From: an uncultured Alphaproteobacteria bacterium
GTDB taxonomy: Bacteria; Pseudomonadota; Alphaproteobacteria; CAAHEQ01; UBA3637
Assembly (NCBI GenBank): GCA_937935995.1
Contig: CALGXF010000060.1
Location: 1-5,233, forward strand
Direction: 5' to 3'
Length of the DNA stretch: 5,233 bases
Shown here: positions 1-5,233 of the stretch, piece by piece
Layout: every line of letters begins with the position of its first letter
Numbering within the stretch: the first letter of the stretch is position 1
The notes under the pieces: model-generated
Told to the model about the DNA's origin: nothing
Database searches by the model: none
The model's input: the letters and a program-made list of their open reading frames with translations, nothing else
Program-made: the position numbers and the translations under genes

Positions 1-998
1 ACTGTGATTCTTTAGGGCGCAATTGTCAAATCGGTATCTGTTATGCGGATGAATGCGCAACTGATGAACCGTTTACTTATGTTTCGGAATACGGACAAAA
101 TTATCGTTACGCTTGTAAAAGAAATGTTGATCATATGATCTGTTATCGATATGGCAGTGGTGAATCAGTTTATAAATGTTTTTCGAATGGAACATTTTGT
201 CAAATCATAAATACAAATCTGGTACAAGTCAATGGCACGTGTGATCCAAAGGTTTGTACGGATGTTTTATCTACGGCCACGTACACATATTGGGGTTGGA
301 CTGGAGCAGCAGGGAGTGGAACAACAGATCAAAACACATCACTTGGTTCTTGTGATTTTGGAGAGGGCTTGTTATGTTATCCGACCTCTGATTACACAAC
401 ATGGACTTGCTTTAAAAACGGATACCAATGCGGCACCGGCTGTCTGGATCCTTTTAATTGCGGTTCGTGCGAGACGGGATGTCTGCCCGGCATGTCATAT
501 AATCCGGAAACCGGCTATTGCGAAGATCCGAATACAGACGTTTATTGTACAACAAATGCCGGCCAATATTATCAACAATGTTATCAAGCGAATGGAAAAC
601 GGTGTGCCGATATAGATTCCAAAGGAAGCATTCGAAGCGGTAGTTGCACGGATCCCGGATGCCCGGCCGGAATGGTATATGGCTATACAAATCAATATTA
701 CGGGTGTATCGATGAACAACTCGGAAATGAAGGTATGGCCTGTTTTTATCAGGTCTCTTTTAGACCCAATGTATGCTATTACAATGGTGTGCCGTGTGGT
801 CGTCGTTGTAATTATGACGGTACTGATTGTGGCGAAGTCTTTTTGCCGCAATGTGCTTTGGCTGGACATTGCCCGCAAACAGGATATGATATGTTTGATG
901 GCTGTACCTGTGATGGAGATGTCACATCACTCAACGGAACAGATTACTGCTGTCCGACCGGGCATACGTATGTCAACGGTGCCTGCACGTTATCATAA
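1..998 (+). CDS. Cys-rich repeat protein, probably exported, function unknown (5' partial)
   Basis: The reading frame is open from the left edge (first whole codon at position 3, a Cys codon) to TAA at 996-998, so the gene starts outside the window. The ATG at 135 is internal, because the 44 codons before it are stop-free and equally Cys-rich. About 37 of 331 visible residues are Cys (about 11%), with many Tyr, Gly, Asn and Thr. At least four imperfect modules carry a C-[FY]-x(1-2)-N-G-x-x-C core (for example CFSNGTFC and CYYNGVPC). Three are followed by tails of the type C-x-[AGP]-G-[MH]-x-Y ending in a further Cys (CLPGMSY, CPAGMVY, CPTGHTY). No transmembrane segment or enzyme motif is visible, and the N-terminus that could carry a signal peptide is missing. 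Such composition usually means a disulfide-stabilised extracytoplasmic protein; metal binding is an alternative. I do not recognise a named family. That it is a gene is certain; its function is unknown. Confidence 0.85.
   Translation, partial: CDSLGRNCQIGICYADECATDEPFTYVSEYGQNYRYACKRNVDHMICYRYGSGESVYKCFSNGTFCQIINTNLVQVNGTCDPKVCTDVLSTATYTYWGWTGAAGSGTTDQNTSLGSCDFGEGLLCYPTSDYTTWTCFKNGYQCGTGCLDPFNCGSCETGCLPGMSYNPETGYCEDPNTDVYCTTNAGQYYQQCYQANGKRCADIDSKGSIRSGSCTDPGCPAGMVYGYTNQYYGCIDEQLGNEGMACFYQVSFRPNVCYYNGVPCGRRCNYDGTDCGEVFLPQCALAGHCPQTGYDMFDGCTCDGDVTSLNGTDYCCPTGHTYVNGACTLS
135..854 (+). repeat. Four diverged Cys-rich protein modules
   Basis: The translated frame contains four related modules at about 135-257, 369-482, 543-662 and 735-854. 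Each opens with x-x-C-[YTF], then 8-12 residues, then C-[FY]-x(1-2)-N-G-x-x-C, and closes with one or more further Cys. Modules 2 and 3 are followed by similar tails whose DNA is also alike: GGATGTCTGCCCGGCATG near 478-495 against GGATGCCCGGCCGGAATGG near 657-675. This suggests old internal duplication. Spacing between modules is irregular (174-234 bp start to start), so they are domain repeats and not a DNA satellite. Confidence 0.6.
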
Positions 999-1028
999 AA
1001 AAAAGCCCCTTTTGGGGGCTTTTCTTTA
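997..1028. terminator. Bidirectional intrinsic terminator between convergent genes
   Basis: AAAAGCCCC (1001-1009) pairs with GGGGCTTTT (1015-1023) around a 5-base TTTTG loop, giving a 9-bp stem with a GC core. On the + strand it is followed by a T-rich stretch (1021-1030). On the - strand the run of A before the stem (997-1004) becomes a T tract. It starts right at the stop of the Cys-rich gene and ends at the stop of the convergent hydrogenase gene, so one hairpin can end both transcripts. Confidence 0.85.
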
Positions 1029-2489
1029 TTTTTGAACGCTGTCTTTAAACGTATTTAAATCCGGGCTTTCTTCCATTAATTTTCGAGCCCCCTTTACCGC
1101 TTCGTTGACGCGGCCGGCACATCCGGCAGGGCCGCAAGAACAGCCACCCGGGCATGCCATGACTTCAATTAAATTGCCGGGCGCTCCGTTTTTGGCGTAC
1201 GCTTTTAAAATACGCATGTTCGCCGCCGTTAATCCGTTAATGGCAACCGGTTTGACTTCCAATTTATCGCCGACGATTGATTGAACGGCTCCGGCAACAC
1301 CGCCGGAAAGCGGAAAACCGCGGCCTTGTTTCGAAGCATCTCGACCTAAATCCGTTTCATCCAGTTCGGACGGATTAATATCTTTGGCCGTAAATAAAGC
1401 GTCAATTTCTTCAAAAGTCAGGACAAAATCAACCAAGTCATCCATCATGGCTTCATGGCGTTTGGCAACGCACGGGCCGACGAAGAAAGTTGTCGCTTCC
1501 GGATCTTCTTTTTTAATGATTTCAGCCGTGTAATGCATCGGTGTTCCGGTGCTGGAAACCATCGGCAAGATGTCCGGAATATGACGCCGCGCCGCTTGAT
1601 AATATGCCGGGCAGCAAGATGTTGTCATGAACTTTTCGCCTTTTTCCATCCGTTCGACCAATTCTTCCGCTTCATTTAAGGTTGTGACATCCGCACCGTG
1701 AGCAACCTCAATGACTTTTGTAAAGCCCAACAACCGCAATGCCGTAGCGACTTGTCCCAATGTCGCATTAAACTGACCGGCAATTGACGGCGCAACCATT
1801 GCAACGGATTTTTTGCCTTGTGCAATTGCTTTTAATGCATGAATCATTTGACTTTTTCCCGTAATGGCACCAAACGGGCAGACTTTCATGCATTGGCCGC
1901 AACGAATACACAAATCGTGATCGATTTCGGCGATGCCTTTTTCGTTTTTGCTGATAGCCCCGACCGGACAAACGTCTTCACACGGGACAACGATTTTTGT
2001 GATGGCATGATATGGGCAGCTCATCGCGCATTTGCCGCAGTTCTTACACTTTGTCGGATCAATTTTGGAACGGCCGTTTTCAAAGTAAATTGCTCCGAAC
2101 GGGCAGTTATCGGCACAGGAACGAGCCAAACAGCCTTGACAAACTTCGGTAACAATATATCGAGACGGCACACATTCGTTACAGGCAATGTCAATAACGG
2201 TCAAGTTGGCATCGCTCGGTTTTTCTTGTTGCAGCGCTTCGTGTGCATATTCGCTCAAAGGAATCGCATCATCGCTTTCTTCAATGGACAACCCCATGCC
2301 GGCAATTGCCCGATCCCGTGCAACAGCCCGTTCTTTGTAAACGCAACAACGGACAGTATCCACGTCTTTCGGACGCATTTCAACGGGCAGGCGGTTGGCG
2401 CCTTTTTCAAAGTCATTGTTATAAAATGCTTTTGCTAAACGGACGAGTACGTCTTTTTTAAACAAAAGGGCACGGTTTTCATCTTTCAT
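1026..2489 (-). CDS. [FeFe] hydrogenase, group B-like, with ferredoxin-type Fe-S domains
   Basis: This 487-residue protein should reversibly reduce protons to H2 in the cytoplasm, probably with ferredoxin as electron partner (inference). The three H-cluster motifs are intact: TSCCPAY (C292 proton relay, C293 ligand), GPCVAKRHE (C340 ligand, K343, E346) and EVMACPGGC (C446, C450). The Fe-S part has ferredoxin motifs at C117/C120/C125/C129, C148/C151/C154/C158 and C194/C197/C200/C204, plus a CEDVCP half motif (C170, C174). An N-terminal RCCVYKER (C48, C49) and IACNEC (C103, C106) match what I recall of the group B1/B3 family (TIGR04105). Group A enzymes have a Met two residues before the L2 Cys; here it is Gly (G338), and L3 continues with CSCGPAGC. 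The start is ATG 2489-2487, with AAGGAG 8 nt upstream; a TTG three bases earlier would add one residue. It lies 21 bp behind rex, so it is probably co-transcribed with it. Maturases must be elsewhere. Family call is secure, subgroup fairly so. Confidence 0.93.
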   Translation of the reverse strand: MKDENRALLFKKDVLVRLAKAFYNNDFEKGANRLPVEMRPKDVDTVRCCVYKERAVARDRAIAGMGLSIEESDDAIPLSEYAHEALQQEKPSDANLTVIDIACNECVPSRYIVTEVCQGCLARSCADNCPFGAIYFENGRSKIDPTKCKNCGKCAMSCPYHAITKIVVPCEDVCPVGAISKNEKGIAEIDHDLCIRCGQCMKVCPFGAITGKSQMIHALKAIAQGKKSVAMVAPSIAGQFNATLGQVATALRLLGFTKVIEVAHGADVTTLNEAEELVERMEKGEKFMTTSCCPAYYQAARRHIPDILPMVSSTGTPMHYTAEIIKKEDPEATTFFVGPCVAKRHEAMMDDLVDFVLTFEEIDALFTAKDINPSELDETDLGRDASKQGRGFPLSGGVAGAVQSIVGDKLEVKPVAINGLTAANMRILKAYAKNGAPGNLIEVMACPGGCSCGPAGCAGRVNEAVKGARKLMEESPDLNTFKDSVQK

Positions 2490-2497
2490 CAAAAAAA

Positions 2498-2503
2498 CTC
2501 CTT
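2498..2503 (-). promoter_or_regulatory. Shine-Dalgarno AAGGAG for the hydrogenase gene
   Basis: AAGGAG on the minus strand sits 8 nt before ATG 2489-2487 and 5 nt before the in-frame TTG at 2492-2490. Both are possible by spacing, but ATG is the stronger codon and is preferred. The site lies wholly in the gap after the rex stop codon, so the hydrogenase can be translated independently on a shared mRNA. Confidence 0.75.
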
Positions 2504-2510
2504 TTTCATA

Positions 2511-3152
2511 TTATTGTTGTTGATTGTGCTTGATTTTCGCACATAATTCAGCCAGCCCGGCAGATAAATCTTCGCGTTGCAAGGCAATGTGTGCCGGCAC
2601 GTGAAGTTTTGCCCGGGTAAAATTCCAAATAGCCTGTACAGGGCATTGAACGACGGCATCTGCCGTTTTTTGCGCCACTTCGGACGGTGTTGCCAAAACC
2701 ACGATGTCAATTTTTTTCTTGACGGCAAAAGACGCAAATTGAGCCCAATCATGAACGGGAACTCCGTGAATGCTTTGCCCGATTTTGGCTTTGTCCGTAT
2801 CAAATGCACCGATAAAATTAATCCCCGTAAAACCATGATAGCCCAATAAAGCAGACCCCAGATTTCCGACGCCGATTAAAACAGCCGCATAGGGTTTATG
2901 CCAATCTAAAAAAGTTTGAATGGCGTCAATGGTTCCGTCTACTTGATATCCGGCTCGTTTTTTTGTCGGCGGATCGACCAGTTGCAAATCCTTTTTAACA
3001 ACAACGGGCAACAGTCCCATTTCTTTGGCCAAATCCGACGAGGTGACAATCAATACGCCTTTGGCCTTGTAATCAATCAATCGATTGAGGTACAATGGCA
3101 AACGGCGAATGGATGGAACTTTTCCAAGTCTTTTCTTTATCGTTTCTATCAT
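2511..3152 (-). CDS. rex: Redox-sensing transcriptional repressor Rex
   Basis: Rex proteins are cytoplasmic homodimers that bind operators when NAD+ is high and let go when NADH rises, so genes for NADH disposal are switched on. The protein has 213 residues, the usual Rex length. An N-terminal winged helix (about 1-75) contains the family's RLPLY (17-21), a TSSDLAKEMG helix start (37-46) and KKDL (53-56). A Rossmann domain follows with G94-V-G-N-L-G99, a conserved AFD (116-118), KIGQSIHGVPV (123-133), ATPSEVAQ (154-161) and WNF followed by HVP (176-186). The recognition region is unusual: the common QVRKDLSYFG followed by a Gly-rich turn is replaced by VVKKDLQLVDPP and KKRAGY. No Shine-Dalgarno is visible before ATG 3152-3150, but the start fits the family. 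It has its own promoter, is followed closely by the hydrogenase gene and probably controls both. The family call is strong; the operator sequence is not predictable. Confidence 0.92.
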   Translation of the reverse strand: MIETIKKRLGKVPSIRRLPLYLNRLIDYKAKGVLIVTSSDLAKEMGLLPVVVKKDLQLVDPPTKKRAGYQVDGTIDAIQTFLDWHKPYAAVLIGVGNLGSALLGYHGFTGINFIGAFDTDKAKIGQSIHGVPVHDWAQFASFAVKKKIDIVVLATPSEVAQKTADAVVQCPVQAIWNFTRAKLHVPAHIALQREDLSAGLAELCAKIKHNQQQ

Positions 3153-3184
3153 GATTATTAACTGATCGGATATTTATTTATCTT

Positions 3185-3212
3185 AATATACCTGAATATG
3201 CGGAAAAGTCAA
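3185..3212 (-). promoter_or_regulatory. Sigma70-type promoter for rex and the hydrogenase gene
   Basis: On the minus strand, TTGACT (3212-3207) and TATATT (3190-3185) are separated by 16 bp. The -35 box lies in TTTTGCTTGAC, with a T-rich stretch upstream, and the CTTGAC form is typical of alphaproteobacteria. A start about 7 nt after the -10 gives a leader of roughly 25 nt. The promoter begins only 8 bp past the stop of the upstream exporter gene. No clear Rex-type palindrome (TTGTGA or TTGTTAA half sites) overlaps it. Confidence 0.65.
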
Positions 3213-3220
3213 GCAAAATC

Positions 3221-4099
3221 TTATGCGGATGGTTCTTGGTGTATAAACGTTTCCGAATTCGGAATAGCTTCTTTAATTTCTTTTTCCAATAACGAGCAAA
3301 CAGCGTGTGTTTCTTCCAAAGATAATCCTTCTTTCATATGAGCGTTAAATTGAATGAATTTCCGCAGGCCGGCATTGCGCGTTCGTAAATCATGAATGCA
3401 CATAATTTCGGTATGACCGCGCGCTAATTTTTTAATTTGATCACGTTCTTCTTTGGATAATTCGCGATCCATCAGAATTTGAGACGCTTTTAATACAACG
3501 CTGCCGGCGGTGATAAGCAAATAAACGGCAACGCCGACGGCAAACACGGAATCAACCCATGTCAGCCCGAGTGTATAGGAAAAAATCATTGCCGTAATGA
3601 CGCCGATATTCATTAAGATGTCGCCTGTGTAATGAGCGCTGTCGGCATGAATGGAGACAGAGTGTGTTTTTTGAATAACATATCTTTGAAACGAAATCAG
3701 GATAAATGTCATCAAGATGGAAAAGACCATAACGCCCAAACCGAAGTCTAATCGTTCCAATGGTTGAGGGTTTTGGATATGCCGCCATGTTTCGGATAAC
3801 AGAAAAAGGGCAGAACCGCCGATGATAAGGCCTTGTGTTAAACCGCCCAAAGCTTCCGCTTTGCCATGTCCGAATCGATGCTCTTTGTCCGCCGGGATTA
3901 AGGATTGCCGGACAGCGATTAAATTAACGACGGAAGCCAATAAATCCAATCCGGAATCCATTAAGCTTGATAAAATAGCCAAAGAATTTGTGTAGAAAAA
4001 AGACACCAATTTAACGCCGATTAACAGCAAAGCCGTTCCGACGGAAAAATAGCTGGCAAGCCGCATCAGGCTTTCATTTTTCAAGTTTCTTTTGGACAT
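3221..4099 (-). CDS. fieF: Cation diffusion facilitator, FieF/YiiP-like divalent metal exporter
   Basis: This inner-membrane, proton-coupled exporter probably removes Zn2+, Fe2+ or similar ions from the cytoplasm. At 292 residues it matches E. coli FieF (about 300) in length and layout: six membrane segments near residues 14-36, 40-62, 84-103, 118-138, 158-177 and 179-200, then a cytoplasmic domain from about 210. The transport-site tetrad is D48, D52, H156 and D160 (DD-HD type, as in FieF). The second site corresponds to D71, H74 and H78 in PADKEHRFGHGKAE. The cytoplasmic metal site is H236 (HDLRTR), H254, H265 and H287, but FieF's final Asp in HQDP is Glu here (E289). No strong Shine-Dalgarno precedes ATG 4099-4097; AAAGAAAAA is the only purine-rich stretch. 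No terminator lies between it and rex, so readthrough is possible. Substrate choice cannot be settled from sequence, and the symbol reflects similarity. Confidence 0.88.
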   Translation of the reverse strand: MSKRNLKNESLMRLASYFSVGTALLLIGVKLVSFFYTNSLAILSSLMDSGLDLLASVVNLIAVRQSLIPADKEHRFGHGKAEALGGLTQGLIIGGSALFLLSETWRHIQNPQPLERLDFGLGVMVFSILMTFILISFQRYVIQKTHSVSIHADSAHYTGDILMNIGVITAMIFSYTLGLTWVDSVFAVGVAVYLLITAGSVVLKASQILMDRELSKEERDQIKKLARGHTEIMCIHDLRTRNAGLRKFIQFNAHMKEGLSLEETHAVCSLLEKEIKEAIPNSETFIHQEPSA

Positions 4100-4120
4100 G
4101 ATTTTTCTTTTATACTATTT

Positions 4121-4153
4121 TTTATTGAAAAGCCATAGATTTTTTTGAAAAGC
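4121..4153. repeat. Direct repeat TTGAAAAGC x2 in the divergent intergenic region
   Basis: TTTATTGAAAAGC (4121-4133) and TTTTTTGAAAAGC (4141-4153) match at 12 of 13 positions and are exactly 20 bp apart, about two helical turns. They lie between the divergent exporter and J-protein genes, just upstream of the likely J-protein promoter. This fits a tandem operator, but the AT-rich context makes chance possible. Confidence 0.45.
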
Positions 4154-4160
4154 TGTCTTA

Positions 4161-4166
4161 TATATT
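4161..4166 (+). promoter_or_regulatory. Possible -10 element of the J-protein gene
   Basis: TATATT lies 25 bp before the start codon and would give a start of transcription near 4173, just upstream of the Shine-Dalgarno sequence. No good -35 box is present at 16-18 bp; the nearest TTGAAA (4145-4150) is only 10 bp away. The promoter may therefore depend on an activator or another sigma factor, or the call may be wrong. Confidence 0.3.
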
Positions 4167-4182
4167 AAGAAAATATGCAAAT

Positions 4183-4187
4183 GAGGA
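4183..4187 (+). promoter_or_regulatory. Shine-Dalgarno GAGGA for the J-protein gene
   Basis: GAGGA lies 4 nt before ATG 4192-4194 in an A-rich leader and supports this start. The ATG at 4181 is out of frame with the J domain. Confidence 0.65.
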
Positions 4188-4191
4188 AAAA

Positions 4192-5169
4192 ATGGCGGAT
4201 TTATATCAAACGTTAGGCGTTTCTAAAACGGCAACGGCTGCGGAAATTAAAAAAGCGTATCATAAAATAGCACGAACATGTCATCCGGATGTGGCCAAGA
4301 ATGATCCGAAAGCGGCGGATAAATTCAAGGAAGCATCTTGTGCATATGAAATTTTATCGGATGAGAAAAAACGGCGTCAATATGATGCCGGAGAAATTGA
4401 TGAGCAAGGAAAACCGCGCGGGTTTGCCGGTGCTTACGGTCATGCAGGCGGGGCTTATGGCGGAAATCCGTTTGGTGGCGGTTTCCCGGGCGGGCGGACT
4501 TATACCTATCGAACCGGCGGCGGTGAACAGTTTCAGGATTTTGATTTAAATGACATTTTTTCAATGTTTGGCGGTGGCATGGGCGCCGCCGGCATGGGAG
4601 GCGGGAATCCGTTCAGTGGCTTTGCCGGTGGCGGGCGACATCAAAGTTATGCGGCTCCCGGTCAGGATATTTCTTATGAATTGACTATTCCGTTTAAATT
4701 GGCGGCAACCGGCGGAGAGACTTCCGTTCGGTTAAGCTCCGGAAAACAGATAAAAGTCAAAATTCCGGCCGGCATTAAAGACGGAGCGACGTTGCGTTTA
4801 AAAGGGCAAGGAGGAGCCGGACAGGCGGGCGGCTCGAGCGGAGATGCTTTGATTAAGATTCATGTGGCTTCAGATGCTGTTTTTACGCGCGACGGAGATG
4901 ATGTTTTGATGAACTTGCCGGTGACTTTGAAAGAAGCTGTTTTGGGTGCAAAAGTGACTATTCCGACTTTAACCGGGAAAGTGGCATTAACGGTGCCGGC
5001 GAATACCAGTTCGGGAAAAATCCTGCGATTAAAAGGCAAAGGAATTGCGGGAAAAGGGGATTTATTGGTAAAAGTCCAAATCGTTCTGCCGGACAAACCG
5101 GATAGTGCTTTGGAAGAATTCATCAAATCATGGCATGCGAAAAGTCAAGATCCGCGCCCGCATTTTTGA
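4192..5169 (+). CDS. cbpA: J-domain co-chaperone of the CbpA / class II DnaJ type
   Basis: This cytoplasmic co-chaperone delivers unfolded clients to DnaK (Hsp70) and stimulates its ATPase. Its 325 residues comprise a J domain (about 3-66) with HPD at 31-33 and the closing helix KKRRQYD (59-65), then a Gly/Phe-rich linker (about 74-150) containing DLNDIFSMFGGG (118-129), which resembles the DIF motif. Two beta-rich client-binding domains follow (about 157-235 and 236-305), then a C-terminal tail. The CxxCxGxG zinc finger of true DnaJ is absent, so this is class II, like E. coli CbpA (about 306 residues). The linker is long and rich in Gly. It is transcribed divergently from the exporter gene and ends at its own terminator, so it appears to be a single-gene unit. 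CbpA of E. coli also binds curved DNA, but nothing here shows that this protein does. Family call is strong; the symbol is by similarity. Confidence 0.88.
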   Translation: MADLYQTLGVSKTATAAEIKKAYHKIARTCHPDVAKNDPKAADKFKEASCAYEILSDEKKRRQYDAGEIDEQGKPRGFAGAYGHAGGAYGGNPFGGGFPGGRTYTYRTGGGEQFQDFDLNDIFSMFGGGMGAAGMGGGNPFSGFAGGGRHQSYAAPGQDISYELTIPFKLAATGGETSVRLSSGKQIKVKIPAGIKDGATLRLKGQGGAGQAGGSSGDALIKIHVASDAVFTRDGDDVLMNLPVTLKEAVLGAKVTIPTLTGKVALTVPANTSSGKILRLKGKGIAGKGDLLVKVQIVLPDKPDSALEEFIKSWHAKSQDPRPHF

Positions 5170-5177
5170 TAAATAAG

Positions 5178-5205
5178 CACCCCGTGAAAAGCGGGGTGTT
5201 TTTTT
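5178..5205 (+). terminator. Intrinsic terminator after the J-protein gene
   Basis: CACCCCG (5178-5184) pairs perfectly with CGGGGTG (5192-5198) around a 7-base TGAAAAG loop, followed by seven T (5199-5205). It begins 8 bp after the stop codon and is a textbook rho-independent terminator. Confidence 0.93.
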
Positions 5206-5218
5206 ATGTATTTTTTGC

Positions 5219-5224
5219 TTGACA
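5219..5224 (+). promoter_or_regulatory. -35-like TTGACA at the right edge
   Basis: TTGACA follows a T-rich stretch in TTTTGCTTGAC, the same 11-mer that holds the -35 box of the rex promoter. A -10 box would fall beyond the window end, so this is a possible promoter for a rightward gene outside the window. It lies after a terminator, as expected for a new transcription unit. Confidence 0.4.
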
Positions 5225-5233
5225 GTTGGGGGG

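Noticed and set aside
135..998. Starting the Cys-rich gene at ATG 135
   Set aside because: The frame is open and equally Cys-rich back to the left edge, and no Shine-Dalgarno precedes the ATG, so it is internal.
1839..2438. 199-codon open frame on the + strand
   Set aside because: It lies wholly antisense to the strongly conserved Fe-S part of the hydrogenase and shows no family motif; it is a shadow frame.
2490..2492. TTG as start of the hydrogenase
   Set aside because: ATG follows immediately, with a good 8-nt distance to AAGGAG; TTG is possible but less likely.
3153..3184. Rex operator in the leader of rex
   Set aside because: Only weak AT-rich inverted repeats (ATATT/AATAT) are present, with nothing close to TTGTGA or TTGTTAA half sites in palindromic arrangement.
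4144..4166. Heat-shock (sigma32-type) promoter for the J-protein gene
   Set aside because: TTGAAA and the CTTATATAT-like -10 are only about 6 bp apart, far shorter than the known spacing; the upstream TTGAAA copy is too far away.
4192..5169. Calling the J protein DnaJ proper
   Set aside because: The Cys-rich zinc-finger domain with CxxCxGxG repeats is missing; the architecture is J, Gly/Phe, then two C-terminal domains.

Overview
This 5.2-kb window looks like part of a bacterial chromosome from an anaerobic or fermentative organism. It holds five protein genes: one Cys-rich gene cut by the left edge and four complete genes. Three observations point to a Gram-negative anaerobe, possibly a gut-type alphaproteobacterium: a group B-like [FeFe] hydrogenase, a Rex-type NADH-sensing repressor, and two T-rich CTTGAC-type -35 boxes (CTTGAC is the form typical of alphaproteobacteria). 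A FieF-like metal exporter and a CbpA-type J protein also fit. The taxonomic call is inference and only moderately secure; no rRNA or other marker gene is present.

Layout. Positions 1-998 (+) are the 3' part of a gene for a very Cys-rich, repeat-built, probably exported protein of unknown function. A bidirectional hairpin terminator (about 997-1028) separates it from a convergent leftward block. In its direction of transcription that block runs: FieF-like cation diffusion facilitator (4099-3221), Rex (3152-2511), [FeFe] hydrogenase (2489-1026). A good sigma70-type promoter lies in the 68-bp gap before rex, and only 21 bp holding a strong Shine-Dalgarno sequence separates rex from the hydrogenase, so rex and the hydrogenase are very probably one transcript. 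The exporter may feed into it, since no terminator is visible after it. A divergent AT-rich region (4100-4191) with two copies of TTGAAAAGC exactly 20 bp apart leads into a rightward J-domain co-chaperone gene (4192-5169). That gene ends at a strong intrinsic terminator, and a -35-like TTGACA sits at the right edge.

How the genes may work together. Rex proteins sense the NADH/NAD+ ratio and typically repress fermentative and hydrogen-producing genes when NADH is low. A rex-hydrogenase operon therefore suggests redox-controlled H2 metabolism with an autoregulated repressor. The hydrogenase keeps every cysteine needed for the H-cluster and several ferredoxin-type clusters, so it looks catalytically competent; its maturases (HydE, HydF, HydG) are not in the window. 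The most unusual points are the pairing of a divergent Rex with a group B hydrogenase and the Cys-rich repeat protein. I see no evidence for a wholly new multigene system, CRISPR array, mobile element or RNA gene.
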